The position numbers and the translations under genes were made by a program. A DNA stretch of 13,780 nt from Candidatus Hodarchaeota archaeon (GTDB lineage Archaea > Asgardarchaeota > Heimdallarchaeia > Hodarchaeales > YT1-057): positions 1 to 13,780 of the forward strand of contig JAEOTI010000551.1 of the NCBI GenBank assembly GCA_016839955.1, given 5' to 3'. Position 1 is the first letter of the stretch. Each line of letters opens with the position of its first letter. This document shows positions 1-7,453 of the stretch, piece by piece. The notes under the pieces were generated by a model. The model searched no databases, was not told where the DNA came from, and saw nothing but the letters and a program-made list of their open reading frames with translations.

Positions 1-1962
1 AATAATGAAATCTTCCGAAAATTTTCATCTAATTTCATTGAAGATTTTACCCAAGCTCCTCTTCTTTTCAAAAATAATTGCCAACATATCATTCTTCCAG
101 CGTATATAGATGATTTTTCTCCAAACAACGAGGTATTTCACCAACTTGTTATTAATTTTTTGAATGAACTCCATGGTTATCCAGACGATATTTCCAGGAA
201 GTTTCTTTTGGAATATCGAATTAACAAAAAAAGTCAAGAAGTTCAACAGTATTTAAAACTAATTGAGAGTTTTAAATCAAAATTAAATGGACAAAAGGGA
301 AAGAACATCTCTTTATGTGTTGATTTTTCTCATTGGTATCAAATTTTAGGAAGAAAGAATTTTCTAGATTTTCTCACACATCTCAGAAAAGCTGGCATTA
401 AAATCCAAGAGTTTCATATTGCAGACTATATAACTAGTAAAGACGGTAAAACCTTAGAAAATCTTCCGATAGGTAGTGGAATGATCGCTTGGAGTGGATT
501 CCTTCGCTTTTTCAAAGATTCAAATTTAGCTTTAGTAACCAACGGTGGAGTATCTTCAGTTCAACGAAGTCTGGGTCATTTGGGAAATCTTTCAATTGAA
601 AAGAAGAAAAGAATCGCTGCTAACTCAGTTGTAACAGGTTTCTTTTTTTCTAGGGGCAAAACCTCCTTTTTTCAAGCATCTCCTAGTACAAAGATGGCAT
701 ACAAATATCTGATGGAGAATAACCTAGGAATAAAAACTGTATTGGATTTAGGGTGCGGAAATGGACGGAACTCCTTTTTTTTATCGAAAAATTTCAATGC
801 CTCCGCTCACCTAATCGATATTGATAGGGATTTGCTCAATTATGTGAAGGAACTTTTCCAGATTTTCAAAGCAGACCCCCCAATTATAGATGTTGTTGAT
901 CTTGAGAATCCTGATAACACGGTTTTCAGGAAGAAATATGATGTATTATTGCTTAACTATGTTTTGCAAAATATTAAACCTGAATATTATTTTAATTTAA
1001 TGAATTTTTGTAGGGAAATTACCAAAGAGATTATAGTTTTTGACATATATATTAATAAACAAATATATCCTGAGGGAGTTGTTTCAAAAAGAGGTGAGAA
1101 TTACTGGTACGGTTTTTCTCAGGAGGAAGTCTTTAAATTATTTGAAACATTCTTTGATGTGAAAGCGTGGGATATAAGGAAGGGAAAAACTAATCCATTA
1201 ATGATTTCTTTAATTGGAACTCCCAAAAGGAATATCACTTTTGATGAGACAATGTTCCATAGATATCAAAATGTATCTACAATTAATTATAGTTCGATTC
1301 AACGTAAATTAAAAAATAAGACAATACAACCGAGAAAGAAAATAATAAAAGATGAGAAAAGAGAAATCCAAGACTTTGAAGAGAAAGTAAAGATTTATGA
1401 TCCTTGGGAGAATCTAATATCCCATTTATTAGCTACTGGAATTACTGATGATCAAATAAAGCTGATTAAAACAAATTTGATACAATTGAATTCGAATTTC
1501 ACTTTAAAATACCCAGACCAGTTGGGGGCCTCTATTTTTTTAACTGCAAGAAAACTTAAAGTTCCTATTCATCTTCAAGAAATTGTTAAAACTATCGGTG
1601 TATCCAAAAAAGGTGTTTTTCGTGAAATTAAGAAGCATCAACTTAATCATGACTTTGATTGGACACCTCCAAACTTAGAGGCCTTTTTTCAACGGTATTT
1701 TACCTTATTGGAACTCAATACTATAATTAATGAAGAGCCCTCAGAAATTCTTCAAATGATTCAACAAAATTACAACTGTAATTCTCTAGGTTCTCTACCT
1801 CATATTTCTGCCCTAGCGATTGCTGTCCAATATTTAAGGAGTTCTGGAGTCAATATTTCTCCTCCTGTAATTGCAAAAAAGCTTTATATTTCTCCAGCTT
1901 CTCTTGAAAATAAAATCCAGCTATTAGACGGAATTCAACTAAATCGAAATATAGATGGTTGA
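1..1962 (+). CDS. TIM barrel - SAM methyltransferase - TFB-core fusion protein (5' end outside window)
   Basis: The frame is open from base 1, so the true start lies to the left; the TTG at 160 is probably internal. Three modules are visible. (1) Up to about base 600 is the C-terminal part of a xylose-isomerase/AP-endonuclease-2-like TIM barrel: a CVDFSHW strand, then HIAD, and LPIGSGMIAW near 450-500, which matches the metal-site end of that fold. (2) About 700-1230 is a class I SAM methyltransferase with motif I VLDLGCGNG at 739-765, an acidic LIDID strand end, and DVLLLNYVLQNI. It has no NPPY/DPPY motif, so it is not an amino-DNA methylase; a small-molecule or RNA methylase is more likely. 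(3) After a basic linker, 1399-1950 holds two cyclin-like repeats of the TFIIB/TFB type (GASIFLTARKLKVPIHLQEI; ALAIAVQYLRSSG). No zinc ribbon is seen in the visible part. Function is unknown. It overlaps the next gene by 8 nt, suggesting translational coupling. Each domain call is fairly firm; the combination is unusual. Confidence 0.8.
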   Translation, partial: NNEIFRKFSSNFIEDFTQAPLLFKNNCQHIILPAYIDDFSPNNEVFHQLVINFLNELHGYPDDISRKFLLEYRINKKSQEVQQYLKLIESFKSKLNGQKGKNISLCVDFSHWYQILGRKNFLDFLTHLRKAGIKIQEFHIADYITSKDGKTLENLPIGSGMIAWSGFLRFFKDSNLALVTNGGVSSVQRSLGHLGNLSIEKKKRIAANSVVTGFFFSRGKTSFFQASPSTKMAYKYLMENNLGIKTVLDLGCGNGRNSFFLSKNFNASAHLIDIDRDLLNYVKELFQIFKADPPIIDVVDLENPDNTVFRKKYDVLLLNYVLQNIKPEYYFNLMNFCREITKEIIVFDIYINKQIYPEGVVSKRGENYWYGFSQEEVFKLFETFFDVKAWDIRKGKTNPLMISLIGTPKRNITFDETMFHRYQNVSTINYSSIQRKLKNKTIQPRKKIIKDEKREIQDFEEKVKIYDPWENLISHLLATGITDDQIKLIKTNLIQLNSNFTLKYPDQLGASIFLTARKLKVPIHLQEIVKTIGVSKKGVFREIKKHQLNHDFDWTPPNLEAFFQRYFTLLELNTIINEEPSEILQMIQQNYNCNSLGSLPHISALAIAVQYLRSSGVNISPPVIAKKLYISPASLENKIQLLDGIQLNRNIDG

Positions 1963-3181
1963 AATGAACCCTCAAGAATTTCGAGAACAGGTACCAGTTC
2001 TTCGTAATCATAATAAAATTGTTTATTTGGATTCAGCCACTACTACTCTGATACCAGATATAGTTATACATCGGATAAAAGAATTTTATGAAAATATTGG
2101 AGTTATACCAGACCGTGGTGCTTATGATATAGTTCTTGAGGCAAATAAACTACTCAACCAGGTTCGAAAGACTGTATCAGGATTTTTTAATGTAGATTCA
2201 AACCGTATCGCATTTACAACCAACACTTCTCACGGATCCGCAACAGCAGCAAGTCTTGCTAGACTTGGAAAGAAAGATCGCGTTTTGTTTGCATCAAATC
2301 TACATAATTCTTCTTTTTTGAATTGGTTTAGAGCTGTTCGAAGAAATTCGATCCGTTCTTCTTTTATTGACTTAACTCCTGATGGACAGATCTCTTTGAA
2401 TGATTTAGAAGAAAAATTGAATCAAAACGTAAACAGTAAAACTGTAGTCGTCTTAGATCACGCTCCCATGGGATTTGGAAGCCTTTTACAGATAAAAAAA
2501 GCTTCTACACTTATTCATGAGACTGAGGATAGCTTTTTCTTTCTCGATGCAACAAGGACAGCAGGAATAGTGGATATCGACATCAATCGAGATGAGATTG
2601 ATTATCTTGTTTGTCAGGGCCATACAGGTCTATTTGGCCCACATGGGACTGGAATTCTCGTTTTCCCCGAAAATTCACCAGGAGAGCCACAATATATCGG
2701 ATCAGGATCAGTAATTTCTTGTTCTAAAGAAGGTTATCAATTGGGAGCTACTTCCAGTAGCATTGAAACAGATGGAACAAACATAGGGGGATTAATTGGG
2801 TTACAAACAGGAATTGAGTTAATAAATTCAATTGGTAGAAAAAAAATCAGAAGACATTCCTCAAAATTGCTGAAAATTTTAATAAATGAACTTATTACTC
2901 ATGAAAATCTGATACTTTATGGTAAGGAGGACACAGAAACTCGTACAGGACTGGTTAGTTTTAATGTGAAGCGGATGAATTGTCACGATGTTGCGTTTTA
3001 TCTGAACGATTTGGGGAAGATTTTTGTTCGTGCTGGTGAACAATGTAGTCATTTACTTATGAAAGAATCGAGCCTAAGTAAAAACCAAGGATTAGTCCAG
3101 ATTTCAGTCCATTATTATAATACGAAAGATGATATTGAAAGAGCCAAAAATGCAATAGATGAGCTGGATTCCATATTTTAA
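1955..3181 (+). CDS. Cysteine-desulfurase-like class V aminotransferase lacking the PLP lysine
   Basis: 408 aa, full length for the SufS/CsdA-like fold-type I family. Family landmarks run in order: YLDSATTT (24-31), PDRGAYD (52-58), DxxR near 198-201, GHTGLFGPHGTG (222-233), an E-x-D-G-T-N element (271-276), and a C-terminal RAGEQC loop with Cys364. PLP enzymes of this family have Lys in the GHK-GxxGPxGxG motif; here it is Thr224 (codon ACA at 2624-2626, one base from AAA). The usual Gln beside the PLP aspartate (DAAQ) is Arg201, and the substrate-carboxylate Arg of SufS aligns with Gln382. Asp198, His117 and Cys364 are kept. From family knowledge it should not form the internal aldimine, so classical desulfurase activity is doubtful; a persulfide carrier, binding protein or divergent enzyme is possible. 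The ATG at 1955 overlaps the upstream gene by 8 nt; the ATG at 1964 is an alternative start. Frame and fold are confident, activity is not. Confidence 0.85.
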   Translation: MVEMNPQEFREQVPVLRNHNKIVYLDSATTTLIPDIVIHRIKEFYENIGVIPDRGAYDIVLEANKLLNQVRKTVSGFFNVDSNRIAFTTNTSHGSATAASLARLGKKDRVLFASNLHNSSFLNWFRAVRRNSIRSSFIDLTPDGQISLNDLEEKLNQNVNSKTVVVLDHAPMGFGSLLQIKKASTLIHETEDSFFFLDATRTAGIVDIDINRDEIDYLVCQGHTGLFGPHGTGILVFPENSPGEPQYIGSGSVISCSKEGYQLGATSSSIETDGTNIGGLIGLQTGIELINSIGRKKIRRHSSKLLKILINELITHENLILYGKEDTETRTGLVSFNVKRMNCHDVAFYLNDLGKIFVRAGEQCSHLLMKESSLSKNQGLVQISVHYYNTKDDIERAKNAIDELDSIF

Positions 3182-3241
3182 GTCTCCTCCTCCTCAAAAT
3201 TCTCAATTTTATGATGATAACAAAAAATAACTATTTTAATA
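3182..3241. terminator. Convergent intergenic spacer with terminator-like signals
   Basis: This 60-nt gap separates the + strand pair from the end of the - strand BREX operon. It contains a perfect AT-rich inverted repeat (AAAATT-CTC-AATTTT, 3196-3210) and, read on the - strand, an oligo-T run of six (3222-3227) just past the BrxL stop. Archaeal termination commonly uses oligo-T tracts, so a terminator for the leftward operon is reasonable. The stem is weak and direct evidence is limited to sequence. Confidence 0.45.
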
Positions 3242-4645
3242 TCATTTGAATTCTGAATCTTTTAAATACCATTTAATCTCTCGTTCTGGAAATTCTGCAG
3301 GTTGGAGATTAGTCTGCTCAATCAAGACATATTGCCGACATTCAACAGCTAAATCAATTATTTCTTTCAATTCTTCTTCAGTAATTATCTTATCGGGATA
3401 TATTATTTTTAACAAACCAGACGCGATTTTTAAGATTGCCTTTTCTTCTCGTATTTTTAAATCAGGCCCGAATTTAATCCGTTTTCTGAAAAAGGATTGG
3501 TAATTACATTCCCTAAAATTATTGTAGATTTCACTTAAGTAATCTGTTGCAAAACCAAGTACATTACGAGCAAGATGTTCCGAGCTTTTCCCGATCTTTG
3601 GAAGTTCCCACCCTGGAATAAAACCACAAAGCCGATCCATAAAAGCCGTGTCTCTCATTATTTCTGGAAAATAAGTACTTAACGCACCAGCAGGATTCGA
3701 ATCCTGTCCCATGACAAGATTACCAACCATTACTATTGAGGCTTCAGATGGAACTTTCTGCTTCCCCCTATCATAATTTCCGCTATCCATATAGTCTTTT
3801 AACTTACCAACGATTTCATCACCATGACCAAATTTAATAAATGAGATTTCATCAAATACAAGAGTATCATAACAAGCAAGAAGACCAGGGGTATTTCTAC
3901 CTAGATGATAGAATAAAACAGCTGGAGAAAGTTGCCCCCCTGAAATTACTCGAGAATGTGAAGAGATATTTCTAAAAAGGTAAGTTTTTCCAGTTTGTTT
4001 GGGGCCGAATTCTGCTAAATGGGTATTTGTTTCGACCATGGGAATAATTCGTAATATAAAGACTAATTTTTGCCTTCTTGTGTAATTATCTGGATTTAAA
4101 CCATAGGAGTAAAATAGTATGTCAAGCCACTCATCTGAACTAAAGTTACGACGCCCCTCAATAAAAGCCTCTAGATCGATTCGAGAAACTTGTAACGGTT
4201 TAATTTCTATTAGCCTGATAGTATTATCTAAATCATCTAAGTCTAGTGTTCCAGCTCCCCATAAGCCTTCTAATAGAAGCTGAGGATTTTCTCTTACAAT
4301 TTTATCTACAATAGTCCCAGAAATATTTAAAACGGGAATCTCTAGGACATATTTGTCGCCAGAAATATCAACCTTTGCCTGGAATTCTGCTATAACCCTT
4401 AAAATTCTTTCTTCTTTCAATTGCGCTAAAAATTTTTGCTTTTTTCTTGGTGTAGGTATTTTTTCTCGTACAAAATCTATAAGTTTGTTTGTATCCATTT
4501 TTTGAGTATTTGGGTCAATAAATCGTGATAATACCCATTCTTGGATATATTTAGGCAACAAGCTTATTTCATCTTTTGGTGGTTCCTTTATTACAAGAAC
4601 CCCAGGGAAAGTATCTTTTAAGCGTGTTTGAGTATCATCAGACAT
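3242..4645 (-). CDS. brxL: BrxL, short form: BREX Lon-like AAA+ ATPase without a Lon peptidase domain
   Basis: 467 aa. The N-terminal part carries the BrxL family signature SRIDLEAFIEGRRNF then DEWLDILFYSYGL (about 154-183), which in BrxL forms the DNA-associated/oligomer region. The AAA+ domain follows: Walker A GPKQTGKT (214-221), Walker B LVFDE (262-266), sensor IVMVGN (304-309) and an arginine-finger/post-sensor region DRLCGFIPGW (337-346), the last highly typical of BrxL. The protein ends about 120 residues later with a helical tail; long BrxL proteins (around 680 aa) continue into a Lon-protease-like domain that is absent here. Short relatives of about 450 aa are known in the family, so this need not be a truncation. 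BrxL is an ATP-dependent, DNA-binding motor component of BREX phage defence. It is last in the operon: its ATG lies 2 nt after the pglZ stop, with a GAGG about 10 nt upstream inside pglZ, so coupled translation is likely. Confidence 0.9.
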   Translation of the reverse strand: MSDDTQTRLKDTFPGVLVIKEPPKDEISLLPKYIQEWVLSRFIDPNTQKMDTNKLIDFVREKIPTPRKKQKFLAQLKEERILRVIAEFQAKVDISGDKYVLEIPVLNISGTIVDKIVRENPQLLLEGLWGAGTLDLDDLDNTIRLIEIKPLQVSRIDLEAFIEGRRNFSSDEWLDILFYSYGLNPDNYTRRQKLVFILRIIPMVETNTHLAEFGPKQTGKTYLFRNISSHSRVISGGQLSPAVLFYHLGRNTPGLLACYDTLVFDEISFIKFGHGDEIVGKLKDYMDSGNYDRGKQKVPSEASIVMVGNLVMGQDSNPAGALSTYFPEIMRDTAFMDRLCGFIPGWELPKIGKSSEHLARNVLGFATDYLSEIYNNFRECNYQSFFRKRIKFGPDLKIREEKAILKIASGLLKIIYPDKIITEEELKEIIDLAVECRQYVLIEQTNLQPAEFPEREIKWYLKDSEFK

Positions 4646-4647
4646 TC

Positions 4648-7431
4648 TTACCAGTCCTCGGGTAATGAACGATCAATTTTTAGCCTCTCTTTTCTACCTG
4701 GACTTACTACAGCCTCTTTAATTACTTTTATAGTTCGTGGATTTCCAGCGAGTTTGTGGTTAAGTGTTATGGTTATCGGTCTAGGACCTTTTTCAAAAGG
4801 ACCAACACTTAGAGGAGTAGAAATAATATCATTTTTCTTGATTTTAGGAAAATCAAAAATTTTTGTTTTACCGAAACCTTCGATTATAAGCTCAAGATCA
4901 AACGCTGGGATAGGGTTTGGATTCATAATATTGATCGTAACAACACTTTTTTCAAATGATCGGAGCTCAATTTGAGGAAAAAGGTTTAGCTCTTTTAGTT
5001 CTTCTATACTTTGCTCAAAAACCTCTAATGGAACTATTGCTTCATAAAAGGTTAATCCACCATGGTGCAGCTTTTTTCCGATGTCTTGAGTATAAAGAGA
5101 AAAATTTTGGGGAACAAAACCAAGTAAATCAACCCTGTTCAGCTTTCCAGCAAATTTTTGGTATTTGGAAAGCCCATATTGATAGAGTTCATTAGGTGGA
5201 ATGAAGATGAAATCATTTCCAAGTTTCGCGGTTAAAATTGCTATTTTTTCAAATGGAGTTAATTTATGAAGATTTGGGTAAGAATTGAAGGCTATATAAA
5301 AGTACCGCGGTCTTCCTTCAATTAAAAATCTTTCTTCTGAGTTAAATGTCTCCTTCTTAATCTTGTTGATTAAAGTAGAAAAACCGGGAGAAACAGAGGT
5401 TTGAACACATCCGTGATCGGCAGTAACGATAAGAGATGTGTCTTTATTGACAAGGATGCTCTTCATGTGTTTATCCAAAAGAGACCTGAACACGGGTTTT
5501 AAGGAGTCTACTTGAACTTTGGGATCATCCTCAAAACCATGGGAGAATTTATCTACAAATCGATATATTAGAGCTGCTACTTTCCTTTTTCCCTTGTAAA
5601 CTTCATCCAAACACTTTTTAAAATCCTTCAAATGTCTTGTATACGCAATCTCACTAGATGAGAGTCCACAGGCATGAGCAAGTAATTTGGGTTCATCTCC
5701 CATTGCAATTTTTTTACTTTTACTCAATTCGATTAGATCAATCTGTTTCTTTCCAGAAAAAAGGCTCCATCTGGAGATATGAGTAATTGTTGGTATAAAT
5801 GAAGCAATACGACGCCTCTTACCTCTGGTTACAAATCCCCTCTCCAGGAGCATGTCCTTCAAAGTAAAAAAAACACCAAGATTCATTCCATCGATTACTA
5901 ACAGTACGGGGATCCTATTTTTCGCCAAAATTTCTTTAATCATGTTTGGTACAGCAGCTGTAGTCTTTTCAGTTTCTTTATTATCACTGATAGTAATTCT
6001 AATGTATTTTAGGAAGAAATTTTCAAATTTAATCATGAGCTTCTCTTTAAGGTCATAATATGCTTTCAAAAGTGTTTGAATCGTTGGATTTGGTTCAAAT
6101 TGCTGGTAGTGAGATAAGATATCGGCGGCCCAATCGCCCTCTATTATTTTTTCTTCATATAATTGACACCAATCCCTCCAGCTAATGGGATCACTCGTTT
6201 CAAGGTAAGCATTAATTCCCATTAATTTTTGCGAATTTTCAAGCCTTAAAATTGTTTCCTCTATTGCTTTAATAGCTAGACAGAACTTAAAGACTTTACT
6301 AATACGACGAATTGTCTCCTCAAGAACACGTGAACCTATTTCTTTATTTGATTGAGAAAAAGCACATTCTAAGGATGTCTTCTCAACTATATCTAATTCT
6401 TCTTTAGTTAGTCCCAATAGATGATTCAGACTTGAAAGAAAATTGTCTTCAGACAAAAATTTAGCGTTTTCAACGTTTTTAAGGCATCGTAAAACTGTAA
6501 TATTATTCACTATCAAATGACTGATGACATTCATGGATTTTTCGAAGTGTTTCCATATAAAATGCTTCTCTTCCAGCCTTTCATCAGGGATTTCAAGTCT
6601 AAGAAGTTCCTCAATGTGCCAGTTCCAAAATTTGAAAGCTTCCTTAATTAGAAAATCGTCAATACTCTCAAGTGGTTTAAGAACTTGATATACAATCTCC
6701 CTCTCAAGAAAATCTTCATCCTTTGTTTCAAATGAATTAATCGCACTACTAATAAAATTTCTTTCATTCTCTTGAAGAATATCTAAATCGATATTAATCA
6801 TGTAATATCTTGTAATGGAACGAATTAACTCTCTTGTTTCTTTAGTATACTTTGCTTTTAAATTAATTTCCCTCAGAGCCAATAGGGAATCCATTACTCC
6901 CCCAACAGATACTACATCTACACGATTCACCATTCCTGAGGCAATAAAAATCAGAAATCTCGCTAATATTAGACTAATATTTTCATAATTCGGATTAAGC
7001 CTTAACAATTCTTGCCAATAGTTCAAATCTACATTAAGTAAATTCAAGTCATCAATGAATTGATCTGAAATGAGGAAAACAGGATCCTCTTTTAAACCAA
7101 GTCTTTGAAAGAAAAAATCAGCTTTTGAAATTTCAATACTATCTGTTTGCTCTCTGATAGAAACGAAATTATAAGGGGGAAGATCAAATTTAGTAGGAAT
7201 TCGTATAATACTTCTTCCGAGCTTTTGTCTTATTTTTTCTATATTTCTTTCCGCTTTTGTAACATCTTGCTGATTGTTGATTGTTATTAATTCCGCATTC
7301 AAAATTCTAGCAAATTCAAGGATTTCTCTTTCTATAAGGTTGTTTGGATCGCAAATTAGATAAAAAGGGAAATTAAGGGAAGTAACCTTTTTGCCTAAAA
7401 TCGTATTATCAAAAAAGTCTTGGCTACTCAC
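4648..7431 (-). CDS. pglZ: PglZ, BREX alkaline-phosphatase-superfamily protein
   Basis: 927 aa, in the usual range for PglZ. The N-terminal about 450 residues are variable and helical. The phosphatase core starts with VLLVIDGMN (metal-binding Asp514), continues with PTITHISRWSLFSG, which occupies the nucleophile region, and ends with TADHG (Asp672, His673), the characteristic second metal-binding site of the superfamily. The last about 100 residues look beta-rich and Ig-like (NIMNPNPIPAFDLELII and on). PglZ is the hallmark protein of BREX/Pgl phage-exclusion systems and is required for defence and, where studied, for host DNA modification; its exact chemistry remains unsettled. The start is GTG at 7429-7431, with AAGGG about 6 nt upstream as a ribosome site in the 22-nt gap after brxC. 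It sits between BrxC and BrxL, as in type 4 BREX. Family assignment is firm; the subtype is inferred from neighbours. Confidence 0.9.
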   Translation of the reverse strand: MSSQDFFDNTILGKKVTSLNFPFYLICDPNNLIEREILEFARILNAELITINNQQDVTKAERNIEKIRQKLGRSIIRIPTKFDLPPYNFVSIREQTDSIEISKADFFFQRLGLKEDPVFLISDQFIDDLNLLNVDLNYWQELLRLNPNYENISLILARFLIFIASGMVNRVDVVSVGGVMDSLLALREINLKAKYTKETRELIRSITRYYMINIDLDILQENERNFISSAINSFETKDEDFLEREIVYQVLKPLESIDDFLIKEAFKFWNWHIEELLRLEIPDERLEEKHFIWKHFEKSMNVISHLIVNNITVLRCLKNVENAKFLSEDNFLSSLNHLLGLTKEELDIVEKTSLECAFSQSNKEIGSRVLEETIRRISKVFKFCLAIKAIEETILRLENSQKLMGINAYLETSDPISWRDWCQLYEEKIIEGDWAADILSHYQQFEPNPTIQTLLKAYYDLKEKLMIKFENFFLKYIRITISDNKETEKTTAAVPNMIKEILAKNRIPVLLVIDGMNLGVFFTLKDMLLERGFVTRGKRRRIASFIPTITHISRWSLFSGKKQIDLIELSKSKKIAMGDEPKLLAHACGLSSSEIAYTRHLKDFKKCLDEVYKGKRKVAALIYRFVDKFSHGFEDDPKVQVDSLKPVFRSLLDKHMKSILVNKDTSLIVTADHGCVQTSVSPGFSTLINKIKKETFNSEERFLIEGRPRYFYIAFNSYPNLHKLTPFEKIAILTAKLGNDFIFIPPNELYQYGLSKYQKFAGKLNRVDLLGFVPQNFSLYTQDIGKKLHHGGLTFYEAIVPLEVFEQSIEELKELNLFPQIELRSFEKSVVTINIMNPNPIPAFDLELIIEGFGKTKIFDFPKIKKNDIISTPLSVGPFEKGPRPITITLNHKLAGNPRTIKVIKEAVVSPGRKERLKIDRSLPEDW

Positions 7432-7453
7432 TCCAATCCCTTCTTTATATCAT

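Noticed and set aside
25..246. - strand frame at the left edge
   Set aside because: It is the shadow of the well-supported + strand fusion gene, which is open from base 1.
739..1230. Methyltransferase domain of the fusion gene as the BREX modifier PglX
   Set aside because: It has SAM motif I but no NPPY/DPPY motif and none of the size or target-recognition parts of PglX.
3183..3194. CTCCTCCTCCTC run as a microsatellite or regulatory repeat
   Set aside because: Too short and lies in a 60-nt spacer; probably a simple pyrimidine stretch.
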